The translations under genes and the position numbers were made by a program. Below the pieces are notes generated by a model. That model was not told the DNA's origin. It ran no database searches and saw nothing but the letters and a program-made list of their open reading frames with translations. From Erythrophleum ivorense (lineage: Eukaryota > Streptophyta > Magnoliopsida > Fabales > Fabaceae), in NCBI GenBank assembly GCA_026724425.1, contig JAIUCV010000665.1, forward strand, positions 248,001 through 312,000: 64,000 bases of DNA, in the 5' to 3' direction. Below are positions 1 to 12,831 of this stretch, one piece after another. Each line of letters starts with the position of its first letter. Positions within the stretch are counted from its first letter, which is position 1.

Positions 1-3000
1 ATCGTATCCAAGCAGACTAGATAAGTTGGTGAAAGCTCCACCTCAACAATCTGGTATCCTCTGGAAGAATTATGTTTCTTCTGATGTACACTTGACCCAG
101 CACTACAATCTGCAACACCAACAAATTAAGAATTCTAGCAAAGAAACAGCATATCTAGAACTCTTAAATACACATTTTCTGCCGTACCAGGAGGATCATT
201 TAGACTTTGAAGCAAACTGTCATCAGAGAAATCTTTGAAATGTTGCCAAGAACATTCATCATTATTGCACCTTCCACGTAACTCGTACATGCAGAAAGGC
301 CGAAAAGGGTCCACCTTCAAATTACAGGTGTAGAAGCCAATTTCTTTCTCATATACTGGAGTTTCAGTCAAGCTCCTACATTGTCTTTCATCACTATATA
401 GGCTATATGACTTCTTTTGAAGTGCATATTCTGGTCCCAGAGACGTAATGGAAGACCCAGGGACTTTTAGATGATTGATCGTGCTCCGAAATAAAGGGCC
501 TGTCAAAGCTGCACATGATAAAAGGCCATCCTCTGGTGAAATACTATGGGACTCCATATTTATAGATGATTGAAAATTCAGAGAATTTTCCTCGATTGCA
601 CACTGTTCAACTGGTGGTTCAGAGGGACTTCCTTGCAGCTTATTGACGCCTGGCTCTGAAATTAAAAACAGGAAGACGTGTTACTGAAAAGAAAAATAAA
701 AGTTCAGCACATTGACACCATGCATTGGTTCAGCTATCTCGGATAATGCTTTGGGAACACAGTCACGAGGCCACCGAATTTGGCGCTAGTTCATGCATTT
801 GCTATCCGCAAGTTAGCTCAATCATCTCCAAGAGTAGACATTTGAAAGAAAATTCAGATGGCCAGCCACGCACAAGATTGATATTTCATAAAATAACTAA
901 GCAAAATGCTAATAACTTATAAATAAACTACTTACCTCTAGAATCAGTATGCTGATATTTTTCTGAGACAGGGCTACAGCCATCTTTCTGGGTTTGTTCA
1001 CTTGCAACATCACTTTCATCCCCTCTATCTATCACAGTCTCTCCATTGAAACATGTGCCACCTTTAGATTCTTCCCTCATGCTTAGACGCTCAAATAATT
1101 TAGATCTTAATGATGCTTCGAGAATCAAAGAATTCTGATTGACTGGTGTTTGCTCAAGATTTCCAGCTTGATTTCCAAGGTTCTCCTCGGTAGACTGATG
1201 GTCCACTGGAAATGACTCGTCATCTGGCAACATGTTTGCATCACTTGACGGGGAGCATATTCTACTTAAAGTTTGCTTGTTACAGCAATGCAATCCATCC
1301 GACGTACTAGCATCAAGATCACTGCACAGTTCTGATCCCAAATTCTGTCCACTACGGGAACGAGGTAGAGTATGACTGCCGCCATATTCATTGTTATATC
1401 TCTGGTTGCTTTCTAGCTGAGTATGCTGAGGGATGTTCGTTTTGGTTGCCAAAACGATGTTTTCAGTACCATTATTCACGAAATGCGACCCATTTTCAGG
1501 GTGCTCACGATGTATAGAAGGCCACAACAATCTGGTGTCCCCCACAATGAGAGATCCATAGTGAGCAGATAAACTTTCTCTCTTACTGTAAAGTTCTGCA
1601 CATCTAGCATTTGCCTCGATCAAAGATCTCTGTGCCTTTCTATAAACCTTAAGAGCATTTCTTTCTTCAATTTCACAAAGGTGTTTACGTTCTTGTGCTT
1701 CCTCCAACTCTCTGTCAAGGGATTCCTCAAGGTTTGTCAAAGATAGCATATCCAGTTGACTATGTCCAGAAATAGTTGTATTTCCCGGGATGTTCCAGAG
1801 ACCGGAATTGTTCAACCTTGGCTACATTGCAAGCAGAAAAACAAAAAATCAAAAGTAAGATCATGAAATCCTACCAGCCCCTCCAACTCATAAGTCATTA
1901 TATAAGAATCTAGAAAATAACCTGATGGCTTCCATTGACTATTTTAAGCAACTGGTCACTTGAGACGCCGGTATCAACATTTTTCATTGTTTCCAGTTCT
2001 CTTGAAGGCACATGAACAGAAGAATCTGGCTGGCCACATCTTACACCTTCGTAATGGTTTCCTTTGCTCTGGGATTAAAAGAAATACGCTTAAATTGAGA
2101 AAACCCTGGCCCCAAACTGGACATAATTTAATAGTCTAGGAGTCGATTATTCCAATTCAAGTAAAGGAGAAAATACAGAAAGATGGTGACACGTACTGCG
2201 CTTTTTTGTAAGACTTTTGAGCTTGTATTTCCATCTACAGTATGCTGAGAAATAACGGGCAGATTAATCTCATCACTGTTACCACCAAGGTGTTTGCAAC
2301 TAGCATTTGCAGTGATACCTGCAGAAAACATCAGTCAGGTGATACGAGATGTAAGAAAAAATCAAAACACTGAACTACTTAACCAAAATAGATGTGCATA
2401 TTCAATGTTTGCCTTTAGTCTCACCTGGCGCTTTCATTGGTGTAACAGTGGATGCTGCTGGCACTCTGGACTCAATAACAGGCTGACTTGTGTCAATTCC
2501 ACTAATTTTTGAGCGCTTCTTGGCAGGTTCATTTGATTCTAGCTGCTTACCATCATCAGAAACCATACAGGATCTCCTTGCTGGACTGATTTTTGTACTA
2601 ATAGCATCATCCTTCTTTGGCTGTGCAGCCTTAAGCTTCAGCTCACTTTCCCGAAGTGCAATCTGCTGCCTTAAGTCCAGAAGTTTGTTGCTATTGGGCT
2701 CCACAATCTGTTCCGGATCCCGTGTATCTTTGCTAACCTTCCTCTGAAAGGTATGACTATTTTTATTGGATTTCATTTCCTTGGAAAATGAAAGGTTGGA
2801 AACTTTAGAGGTCGCAGCATGATGATTGAAGGTGCTAGTGGAAGATGCCTTCTTTGATATTGCTCTGTTATCAATTTGTGCTGTTCCTTTCAATTTTGTT
2901 TGTGATAATGTAGACGGATTTCTATTCGCAGACATGATTCCCTTTGGTTGGATCTTTGATATCTGTGTCCGTCCTTTGCTATCAGATTCACTACCACTAT

Positions 3001-4113
3001 CATCATCAGCTGAGAAGTTTATCACAAGGTTTCTGTCGTTGCCCCTTACAGGATATTTCTTCCCATGACTAGCAGCAATGGAAGCAGCTTGCTTCTTCTC
3101 AATTATCCGGCCTCCTGGGTGGGTCAGCTTCAACGGTGTAGCATTAACAGGTTTAGTCAAATATCCAGCATTTCCTGACAAGTCACAATGAAAAAGAAAA
3201 AGAAAAAGTGTTTGTTTCATAGTCAACTTCCACAGAGAAGAGTTTCAAAAGGGTTCGAAATATATTCCATATTGTATAATTTAGAATACAGGTTAAGCAT
3301 GCTTCACACGCAACAAATTCATAACAGAAAACACTTGGTAGTATTGCACATTGATTTACAATGTCCACTGACTTTTGGCTCTAATAGTTTGATACTAATT
3401 AAGGTCTGTGTACATATCCAGTATCATCTATTCTAGAAATATGGCGAAGCATCAGAAGATCCTGTACAGGAAGCAATGCCAAACCAAAGACTGATCCAAA
3501 AGACGGAGTTTGATACAGAGCTTCACGTGAAGCTCAGACATGTATAAGTCTCATCTTTTTCATAAATCCCCAGAGGACTTGAGAAGAAGAAAAAGAGAGA
3601 GAGTCAACTGCGTAAAGCAGATGACAAATAATATTTACCAGCTTGACGCCTTTGGATATTTGTGTTAGCTGAAGGAGCTGATACGTGCTCGGTAAGAGGA
3701 GCTCTCGTGCTTGTTTGCATTGGTTGTACCTAAAAACCAAATTCTTGAAACTTGAGGGTTTTGAATCTGCTAATCAAAAGCATTCTGGTAATAGCGAACA
3801 CGAAAGCTTTGGAATCAGAAAATCAAACGAAAACAACAAAGAAATACGCCATAAAGTCTCCGAAATTCGCACAACATATACCCTAAATCGATAAACCCAT
3901 AAGATATCACATCCTGTAACAAAATCCGATGGCTATTATTGGATAAATCATAAAAGTTATCCAGATTTGCAGAATATGAAAAATCAATAATAGATGACTA
4001 GGTTTGTTGGGAGAGAACAATACTTCGTCTTCGGAAGCGGAAGCGGAGGCGGTGAGCTCGCCTTCTTCTTTTCCGGAGACCGAAGCGTGCTTTCCGGTGC
4101 TCGGTGTCGTCAT
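1..4113 (-). CDS. zf-C3H1 (ZFC3H1/Red1-type) zinc-finger protein, C-terminal part beyond window
   Basis: Spliced gene with exons at 4024-4113, 3639-3729, 2425-3174, 2197-2318, 1922-2068, 936-1821, 188-655 and 1-109 (continues off the left edge). About 887 residues are visible, starting at the ATG at 4113 (MTTPSTGKHAS). All junctions are GT-AG and keep frame. The N-terminal half is low-complexity, Ser/Lys/Asp-rich and probably disordered. Exon 6 (936-1821) has a charged coiled-coil-like stretch (EESLDRELEEAQERKHL). Near residue 820 there is a C-x7-C-x4-C-x3-H finger (CMYELRGRCNNDECSWQH), the signature of the zf-C3H1 family. Human ZFC3H1 and yeast Red1 link the nuclear exosome to its RNA helicase, so a nuclear RNA-surveillance role is inferred from the family. 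By position it matches At2g39580. The TPR-like C-terminus is expected outside the window. Confidence 0.88.
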
Positions 4114-5256
4114 CTTCCTCGGCTCTCGTGAATGAATTTCACACCAAAAATCTCTCTTCTTCTCTCTAGAGAAGGAGATCGAAAGACGAAGGAGAAATTT
4201 ACTTTAGAGCTTCGTAATGACGGGACCTCTCTGCTCTGGATACTGGCCGCCGATGGAGTAGGATACGAGCGTTCAACGGATAACGAAACGACTAAAATAA
4301 CCCTACTCCACGTCCCTTCAATTCCCTCTTTCAATTTACGCGTTTCTCTTTCGTATTTTCCTCTCTTTATAAATTTTAACTGTTAAACTGTTTTTTATTA
4401 TTAACATCAAACCGTTTTTTACATTCTACTATCATTTAATTTTAACACATGTAGGCTGCCATGCCTAACAAATCCATGAAAACGAAACACATACCTCATT
4501 GAAAAGGAAACATATATGAACCTTTTTTGATGTCTTTCAAAACAAAATAGCTCTCCTCCTTTCATTTTCCCCCAAATCGATTTGGGTTGTAAGAGATACA
4601 GTTTTTTCTCCAAATCGATTTCGATTTCAATTTTGAGATTTTGAGATTTTAAGTTTCAATTTCAAGTTTAAGAGAGAAAGAAATGGGTTGGGTTATGTTT
4701 TAAAATGTGTCTTAATTCGGATTTGGAATGGGCAATCACGGTCTATAAAACGTGATTTCATTGATTTAAACGCGAATTAGACGATATGGGGAAGCAACAG
4801 CAATTAAAAACATTGAGGGGTCGATAGACGGAGTAAAAAAGAACTGGTGGACTCCGACAAAAATCGAGGGGCTGAGAACCGGCACCCAAAAAACAATTGA
4901 CCAAGATATAGGATACGAATTGTCTAATCTCTTTAATATTAATTGAGAAGTACATCTTTTTTTTTTACCAAAAAACCATCTCTCTTTGTGAAGATAATCT
5001 GTTTGGAAACAGATTTAGTTAGGGTTAATTTAGTAATCTAAAATATCACTTAAATTAAACCAATGTTTGGTTCAATTAAACCAATAATCAATTCCTTTTA
5101 GAGTAGATAATAATACCATAATCAAATATTTCCATTTTATGTATTCTCTAGATAATACCATAATCTAAGATTTCCGTTTTATACATTCTCTATTAAAAAT
5201 CTGCAAAAAAAAAAACATATTATAAAAAAAAAAAAGCAAAAAAAAAAAAACATAAT

Positions 5257-5290
5257 CCCGCACTGCACTGCTGTGCGGGTCATACACTAG
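5257..5290 (+). mobile_element. Helitron-type 3' terminus (copy 1)
   Basis: A hairpin (CCCGCAC at 5257-5263, GTGCGGG at 5273-5279) is followed after a few bases by the terminal CTAG at 5287-5290. This is the layout of Helitron 3' ends (hairpin, then CTRR). It is preceded by A-rich DNA ending in ACATAAT, as in copy 2. The tandem-repeat motif AGATAATACC that lies to its left resumes immediately after it, which suggests a small insertion of roughly 100 bases starting near 5189. The 5' end is not resolved. Confidence 0.55.
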
Positions 5291-6239
5291 ATAATACCAA
5301 ATCGAAACAACTTTGATACTAAATAAAATAAAATAAAAAAACCAAGACTTTTGTAATGAAAGTCACAGACAAATTAAACTCATAATCCACTTTAACGATA
5401 ACTGGAAATCGACATGGCAGGAAGATCATATGGAGAATTTGCTTACTGACCTGAGAATTCCAGATCTGGTTGTCACTGAAGTTTGCAGATTTCCTAAATT
5501 GAATTGTCACGATTTCTCTTATGCTTCTCTAAATTAAAGCAATCTAAAAAAATATTTCGTAGAGTTTAGCAATTGATGATGGTTTCGGAGAGTAAAAAAC
5601 TGAAATCTCATAAGTAAACAAAATTAACGAGCAAAAATAGCAAATGGAACGTTGAAGACAATTCATTCGTAAGACTAAGATTCGCACAGTAGTGTTCTAC
5701 GGAAGACATTTGTTTTGACAGGTGTTTGGTTATTATTATTTTTTTGTTTTTGGACATATGTTTTTACAAAGGATTTTACTATCGTTGGAAAAATAATCAT
5801 ATGTCGACAACACATCACACATCTTTCCTTGATTCTTTTCTGTTTCGGGTTCTATATAATGTCACTACATGATTTTGAAGTCTATCCATAAATGTATTTT
5901 CATTTTTTATTAAACTAGAACCACAAACATATTTTGTTCAAGAGTATATAAAAGTTTGGAGCTATTCAGATTATGGATTAAGTTGGTATAACAGTTATAA
6001 CATAACCATGATGTAATATTTTTATTGTCTGGACATGTGTTTGGTTATTGTATTTTTTTTCTTAATTATTAATAAATAAAAACAGTCTAATTAATACATC
6101 AAAATTTAAATCACTTAATACAAAAATTTAGATTCAAATTAACAATATATTTGACAATTTTAACATAAAAAACATACATAACACTAAAATTAAAACATGT
6201 TATAAAAAGAAGAAAAAAAACAAAAAAACAAAAACATAA

Positions 6240-6274
6240 TCTCGCACTACACTGCTGTGCGGGTCATACACTAG
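6240..6274 (+). mobile_element. Helitron-type 3' terminus (copy 2)
   Basis: Nearly the same sequence as the terminus at 5257-5290: a 7-bp stem with one G-T wobble (CTCGCAC at 6241-6247, GTGCGGG), then TCATACA and terminal CTAG at 6271-6274, followed by T as expected for A|T target insertion. The shared A-rich upstream stretch supports common origin. The element probably covers part of 5.7-6.27 kb, but I see no convincing TC start. Confidence 0.55.
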
Positions 6275-6763
6275 TTAGTAATTACAAAACAGGCGAATAT
6301 TTCCAATTTTCGATACACATGTCCGACATATTTAATTCTCTCATCACGGACATTTGTGCAATTGAGACGTATGTCACACAGTGTTACACATATTATTATC
6401 CTCATGTATAACTCCATCAGTCCAGCTACATGAATGATGTGCAGGTTTGCGATTCGAACCTAGCTGGGGTCCATTCTCCACGTCATCGCACATTTGACGC
6501 ACTGTGACTCCGTGTCGCTCGGCTCAAGACAATGTCGTAAGATTCGATTTACCTTTGCAAAGTGAGTTACATGAAGCATTCATTGCATTTGCCCTTTTAA
6601 ACCTTTTACAATTTCCAAATCTTTTTACAACGCGATTAGCTCCACAGTCCGCACATAAGCTCTTACTTTGGCCCTTCATCGACACCACGTCGCATCTGAG
6701 AGATCACGGTTCTTTGGTCCCTCTGCGTTGGATAACAATGTTCAAATCTCTCATGTCGCTACT

Positions 6764-8565
6764 TCACCAACCCATAAGTGTCTTTGTGACTCTATCCACT
6801 ATCTGATTCCTCGCACGGAGGCTAGCCAACGGAAACTCACGACTCTCATCCAAAAGAAACCTATATACTTCCCATTGTCGATCTAAAGTCGAATGCCTCC
6901 CAATTTCAGCCTACAAGAAACACAATTCCAAATTTTCATAACCCGAATAAACCGCCAAAAAAAAGCTTATCTTCTATAGTATAAAGTATGATACTTACGG
7001 AGAAGATGCAAATTCCTAGTGATTTCAAGGCGAGTGTGACATCGTAGAAAACTCGTGGCCTTCCTTTCCCAGAGAGCTCCACAGGGTTAGCTACTAAAAG
7101 CTCGGAATCTGGTCCTCTGTTCACGATTATCACTCTCAAAGGACACACTATCTCCTCTTTAAGACGAGAACAGAAGTTAGCTTGATGCTTTGCGTCAGCT
7201 ATTTTCTTCCCGTCTGTTCCTCGAACGAACAACTCCAAATTCCTATAGCCTTTAACCTTTGACGAGAATCTACCGTACGCAATCTGTATTCAAGAAACAA
7301 GAACAAGAGGTTTAGGCTACGTTTCTCTTCAAAGTTAAGAGATGATGAGTCAAAACTCAAACGTACATGGACATTGCAGTCTTTGAAAGTCCTGAGGATA
7401 TCATAGAAAAGCCCTTTTTGATCAACGCAATGAATCTGAAGCAACGTGTGCGCAGGGCTCAACTGGTTATCAACCGTAAGCACCGCTTTGTTGGAGCTAT
7501 TGGAGCTAACATCGGACCCATCTGAACCAAACAGCTCGTCTGCAGCCACAGGTGGAAGCGAAGAGAATCTTTGCACGCTCTCTAACTCAGGCCCGGCTAG
7601 TTCCAGCTCACAGCTCACACCGTGTTCACCGAGCACAGCCGTTAGATGGTCACACGTTTCGGTTTGTCTCTGTTTCGTGTGTAGTAGATCCCTGTTTCAC
7701 AAACAGGAAGTGTTATGAGATCGTAATGTTCTTCTCTCTGTGAAGCATTAGAAGAAGCAGAGAAAGCTCACATAGCGTCAGTGATGAAAAACATATCCAA
7801 AACTCTTCCGTCTGGTGTTGTCATGACTTTGACTCTTTGGATCGTGAACTCTAGCTCTGTCAGGACTTTCGTAACATCTGCAACCACCAAAAAATCAGAA
7901 CTTTAATTAACCAAGGAAAATGACAGAAACAGTTTGAAGAAGAAGAAGAAGAAAGACAGACGGACCGTGAAGCAATCCTTTCCTGTCGCGGCAGAAGAAT
8001 TTGAGGAGGTAGAGAGAAGGAGGCTTAGAGACATTTGACTGAAGACAGAAGTAGAAGGAGCCTAAGCAAGATGGGCAAGACGATAAGAGACGGTTCTTCA
8101 AGCTGTCCCAATCGATTTTAGGAGAGCTATTATCTGGAGTGACCCAAAACACTATGTAACACCATCGTCCATCTGTTGAGAAATCTGCAATCACCATTTT
8201 CACAACATCAATCAAGTTACATCAATGAATTAAATTAATCACCTTTGCATGAGAAATTGATATTGAAAGTTTTTAACAGAATTGAATTTGGAATATTCGC
8301 GAGTAAGGTAACCGACAAACCAGAGTATATTCCTCCTCCCCATAACGAGGGAAAAAAAAAAGAAAAAAAAAAGTAAAGTCAAATTGGAGTCAATAGAGAT
8401 TAAGTTTATACCAGCTCGGGTTATGGAGAGACCAAATTCGAGGATGATTCTGCATAGAGCGGAACCGAGACCGGATTCATCGGGGCAATTGACGGTAACG
8501 ACGCTGGGATCGCCGGGGTTTTTTCCCGGCTCGATCAAAACGGCGTCGTCGTTGAGAATTCCCAT
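6764..8565 (-). CDS. ACR9: ACT domain-repeat protein ACR9
   Basis: Six exons: 8412-8565, 7966-8184, 7772-7877, 7367-7691, 6999-7283 and 6764-6910, giving 1236 nt and 411 aa. The start is the ATG at 8565 (MGILNDDAVLIEPGK). An upstream in-frame GTG is not a plant start. The protein is a string of ACT-type modules, for example VVTVNCPDESGLGSALCRI near the N-terminus, LYLLKFFCRDRKGLLHDVT, HTLLQIHCVDQKGLFYDIL, and a C-terminal one ending in TLMGW. The DxxGLL/DQKGLF signatures are typical of amino-acid-binding ACT domains. No catalytic domain accompanies them, so it is a sensor or regulator; Arabidopsis ACR9-11 are placed in the GlnD-like ACR family linked to nitrogen and carbon status. By position At2g39570. 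The length equals the family member I remember. Confidence 0.95.
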
Positions 8566-9360
8566 GTTCGCTATCAGTATCACCGTCCGGATTATTTTTT
8601 TTCTTTTTTATTTTGTAGCCAATGAATCAAAAATTCAATGGCTGCCCCAAACAGAGGAACAAATCTCGGAGAAAAGGAGAAGAAACGATGATATACATGA
8701 AAAGAAGAAAAACAAAATTGATTTATTTCTGGTTTACAGGTTAATTTGGGTTGTCGGTTTGCTTAGTGGGGGCCTACGTGTCTAGTCATACACACGTAAG
8801 GAGAAAGAGAAAAGCAAGGTTAGGCATTGAACACGTATCGTCTAATCTTTGAAAGGAGGGTATTATCGGGATTTCATACTAGACAAGCTGTGCTTTATGT
8901 TAAGACGGTCCATGGATCTTTAAGGTAGATGGATAATTTTTAGATATTTCCCTGGTGTGGGTGCTAATACACTTAACGATCACGAATTATGATTATGATT
9001 CACAATATATAAATACCGATCATGATGATAATTGTAGGTTTTTCTATTAATAAATCAGTGGTGGGAACTACATCAGTTAACTTCTGTGTTTTAGACTTTT
9101 AAATTCAAGTCTGGGGGAAAGAATTCAAAGAAATATGGCGTGTTTTAAAAAGAAAATAGTAATCCCACGAGTCCACGACATGTGGGATGCATGGGTTATT
9201 ACATTGGTTTTTATTTGATAAAATGGTGGATGGAATATAGTGACGGAAAATGAATAAGATTTGCAAAATGGAATGATAAGTCGAATAAAGTATATTTTTT
9301 TTTGTTGCTGGAAGAAAAGCTGCTTCAGCTAATGAATTTTATTACCTTTTTTTTCAAAAA

Positions 9361-9404
<44 letters not shown>

Positions 9405-11120
9405 TGTATGAATATTCATATTTTCAAAAATTATTATATCTATATATATGTATATCAGTATATGTATGATAAAATCATTGGTGTCTTTGTAGATGTATTT
9501 GGAGGTGAATCGTATTCATCATAGCTAGCGCAAATTTTTGTAATTTGATTTCTTTTTGTTGATGATACCGTCGGTTCAATATAAGCTCATTGAATTTATA
9601 AATAATTCATGCGGATTAACTAATTAGCTATTCATAATCATTTGTCCCAAAAAAAAGCTACGTACATTCATAATCGTTTATAGAAAGATACTCTGTTGTG
9701 TGTTGCCTTTCCAATATGCCACCGGTAGTGATGATAACTTATAATATTAATATATATATAAGTTTTTGAATTAGTTATAGTAGTTGTTTTTTTTTGGTAA
9801 AAAGTTAGTTATAGTAGTGTTTTTGTGAAATTTTCCATTTTCTTGAGCCGTGGTGAGCCGTGGCGATGTTCTTCGGAAAATGTTGGTAACTTGGTATGTG
9901 GGTTACTCAGCGGTTGACCACTGGAAAACCAGCAAGTCCAATATTTACGGAGCAAAATGGAAGATGTTTCTATGAAACAAGACAGTAATGATTGATTTAA
10001 GGAAACATGAGTTCAGAGGAGAGAGTTTCATCACATATGAATCATGCAAATCTTTCCAAATATTCTGACGCAATCAAGTCAGAGTAGAACCAAGAAACTT
10101 GTCATGAAATCTTGAATATGGAAAGTGAGTGATTTTGAACCGGGGACTTATGTAAAGCGTCAATGACCGACTCCAAATCTGGCTAGACTTCTCATAATTC
10201 CATTACATTCAAATACACATTCAAATCATACTTAAGAGTCTAACGGCAAAGCTTAAGAACATGTTGGATGGTGTATGAAAAGAAGCAAATCTGAGCAAAT
10301 GTAACTCTTTTCGATGCGTTAAGATGGGAAGAAGAAATTTCTGAGTCCAATAAAGGGATTCAAAGAAACCAAGTGCAAGTGGTATATATAAAAACAGGAA
10401 CACCAATGCTAAATTGTATGATTGGTCGATAGAAGAGGCTGAATAATTGTTGATGCGCATCACGAATTTGTATAATTGAAAGCGGAATCACTGACACTCA
10501 GATTTGGTGCCCTCTCTGACTCTGACTTTGCCAAATCCAATAATATAAAGAGCATGAAGAAGCGCAAAACAAACAAATCTCACTCTACTTCACATATGCT
10601 TAATATGCGTCACATGGGTTTAATTAAGGCCTTTAATGTTTTGAAAAGGAAACTATCTGACGATAAATATATTCTTTCTTTTTTTAAGAGAGTAGTAAAT
10701 TAAAGATTCGAAATTTCCCAAAAAATAAATGGTCAGCGGTGGCTTTCGTAATGGGTAAAATTTCCTAATCATTTAGGCATTTTGTTTGATTCTAAACAAA
10801 ACAAAAAAAAAAAAAAAGAGGGAATTTCACTTTCACACTTCCGCTATATAACACTAATTTTTTTGGAATTTATTTATTTTCACCCTCTCTGGCTTTTCTT
10901 TCATCCTCAATTTTAGCAAAACATCTATTCACTTAAATCTGGTTTATTATTCTCTGCAGAAACCCTTTTTCTTTCTCAGAATCATAAACAACCTTCATAA
11001 TTTTTCGTTCCTTCTGCATTTCACGTTTGACCGTTGGATGTTTTCTTTCTCCCTTTTACCTTTCTGATCGATTTAGGAGAAAAAAGGCTAAATGATGAAA
11101 CCTTGTCAAGAAGAAGAAAG
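8566..11120. other. Intergenic spacer, ACR9 to membrane-protein gene
   Basis: A 2.5-kb divergent spacer with no credible ORF on either strand. It holds an (AT)n tract (9366-9402) and scattered poly-A or poly-T runs. 10800-11120 is pyrimidine-rich (many CTTTCTTTC blocks) and reads as the leader of the gene starting at 11121. Confidence 0.6.
9366..9402. repeat. (AT)n microsatellite
   Basis: An uninterrupted run of about 18 AT dinucleotides in the ACR9 upstream spacer, preceded by poly-A. Confidence 0.95.
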
Positions 11121-11825
11121 ATGAGATCTTTAAGCAGTGTGGGACTTGCTCTAAGCATAGTCTTCGGTTGTTTGCTATTAGCTCTTCTCGCTGAGCTCTA
11201 TTACTTGCTCTGGTGCAAGAAGAGGACGACGACTAGACCCAACTTGCGAGATGACTATTCTACCCCTCACACCAGAGAGCTTCTCTTCATCTTCTGCTGC
11301 AGCAGCACAAACCCTTCTTCCTCCTTCTCAAGTCCTAAACATATTGAAACTCAACAACAACAATGTCCTCCTGATGGCTACGATGTTGGATTTGGAAACG
11401 TGGGTCCAGGGCTAGTGCCGAGGTTTCTGTTCACAATCATGGAGGAAACAGTGGAGGAAATGGAGTGTGAAGATGGGGTTTCCACAAAAGGAAAGAGCTT
11501 AAATGATTTGTTTCTTAATATGGAAAGTGGTTCCACTCCTCCGTATCTTACTCCTCGTGCTTCTCCTTCACTGTTCACGCCTCCTTTCACTCCAATAATG
11601 GAGTCTTGTAATGGCAGAAAAGAAGGGATCTCGAGTTTCTTCGAGTCGTCGAGCGATGCTGAGTTTAACAGACTAGTGAGATCATCTCCATTGTCATCAT
11701 CACATTCACCAACATCATCGTCGTCATCGCCGTTGCCGGGATTCAAGTTCTTGAGAGACGCAGAGGAGAAGCTTTACAAGAGGAAAGTGATGGAGATTGC
11801 AGAAGCCGAGGAACTCAAGGGCTAA
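11121..11825 (+). CDS. Unknown one-TM plant membrane protein (At2g39560-like)
   Basis: Single-exon gene of 234 aa. The first in-frame ATG is at 11121 (MRSLSSVGLALSIVFGC). In-frame codons upstream to 11034 contain no ATG. Residues about 7-31 form one hydrophobic helix followed by a basic CKKR stop-transfer, so the N-terminus is a membrane anchor and the rest is cytosolic. Then come a CC pair (FIFCCSS), a Pro/Gly-rich segment (GPGLVPRFLFTIMEE), an acidic stretch, Thr-Pro repeats (TPPYLTPRASP, FTPPFTP), a Ser tract (SSSHSPTSSSSS), and a charged C-terminal helix (AEEKLYKRKVMEIAEAEEL). It matches the plant family annotated as putative membrane lipoprotein. Function is unknown. Confidence 0.88.
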   Translation: MRSLSSVGLALSIVFGCLLLALLAELYYLLWCKKRTTTRPNLRDDYSTPHTRELLFIFCCSSTNPSSSFSSPKHIETQQQQCPPDGYDVGFGNVGPGLVPRFLFTIMEETVEEMECEDGVSTKGKSLNDLFLNMESGSTPPYLTPRASPSLFTPPFTPIMESCNGRKEGISSFFESSSDAEFNRLVRSSPLSSSHSPTSSSSSPLPGFKFLRDAEEKLYKRKVMEIAEAEELKG

Positions 11826-12831
11826 ATTGGTAAAACAGAGTTTTGAAAATCAGATTTTTGAAGATGAAGTTTCATCAATAATATGACAAAAGGTGGTCCA
11901 AAAAATGTCTGAGTGCCAAATTTTAGCAAAAAAAATTGATTTTGCTAATCTTTTTCTTTGGGTTGTGATTGTCTCTGTAAATCTAGTTTAGCGTTTTGGC
12001 TGCAAACTCTGCCATTTTTGGTCTGAATGTTACTTGGCTCGTCGTCGGATTAAACCGGTTGTAGATTTCGATAAAGAATTTGTTAATTGTTTAAAAAAAA
12101 AAAAAATGTTAAGCCAAGTTTGTGAATTTTCAATCAAATCAAGCTTTTAGATAAAGAATAAAGATGGGCATTGGATTCGTCTTTAACTCATAATTTCCAC
12201 ACTGTTGTGGTTGACATTTAAAAGATGCACGAACTCATCACTCTAATCCTAACACCGACTTTCACTTTAAATTAATTCTGCAACGAATTTTAATAATTTG
12301 TCGGAAATGGAGTTAGAAAGGTGAAACAGAACACGTGAGGGGAAAAGCTAAAGAATTAGCATCTAATTGAGATCATTCGCTTCGAAACGCTACAGTAAGA
12401 ATAATTTATTTTAACAGCATTGGAACTTTTGAGTCGACCAATAAATTGGAATAATACGATAAGGGAATAGAGACAAGACTCATGGAGCCCCAAGTGGGGA
12501 ATCTCTTTCCCCTTTCAGGATTTTGTCCCAATCTTCAGTTTATGTCTGATACTTTAAAGTGGTGGCGTCAACGACAACAACAATCGGTGATATTGCAAAA
12601 ATTGCAAAAATTACCTCTTCTATCTAGTCTTTTTTTGCTTTACCGAACACGTTTTACAAATCACACAAACTTTGATTCTGCATTATAACGATGGAAAATA
12701 AAAACACATCATATTCAACACTTGAAATATGGTTTTCTTTAGTTTAAGAACCTATGCTGCTGTTTCATTTTGTGGATTTAGCATATTGAAATAATGTTAC
12801 AGTGGAGATAAAAAAAAGTGCAACCTAAACA
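11826..12831. other. Intergenic, convergent 3' flanks
   Basis: Between convergent genes. 11826-12100 looks like the 3' UTR of the membrane-protein gene (AATAA-type signals, poly-A run at 12094). The rest is AT-rich with no supported gene; a 68-codon frame from an ATG at 12483 has no recognisable domain. Confidence 0.55.

Larger units (their letters stand above)
4114..6763. other. Intergenic spacer with repeats
   Basis: No gene seen. The first ~230 bases hold the leader of the zf-C3H1 gene. 5091-5190 contains a degenerate tandem repeat of about 43 bases built on the motif AGATAAT(AAT)ACCATAATC. Two Helitron-type 3' ends follow (listed separately). 5700-6240 is AT-rich with poly-A and poly-T runs. 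6420-6760 is less AT-rich and carries GATTCGAACC and several cysteine-like codons on the minus strand, perhaps old transposon debris. I could not assign it. Confidence 0.6.

Noticed and set aside
6441..6462. GATTCGAACC, resembling an inverted tRNA B box
   Set aside because: No matching A box or cloverleaf at the right distance on the minus strand; more likely transposon debris or chance.
8384..8785. 133-codon plus-strand frame over ACR9 exon 1
   Set aside because: Antisense to the well-supported first ACT-domain exon; no similarity to any family I know.
11378..11746. 122-codon minus-strand frame
   Set aside because: Shadow of the Ser/Thr-rich exon of the membrane-protein gene on the plus strand; no start context or domain.
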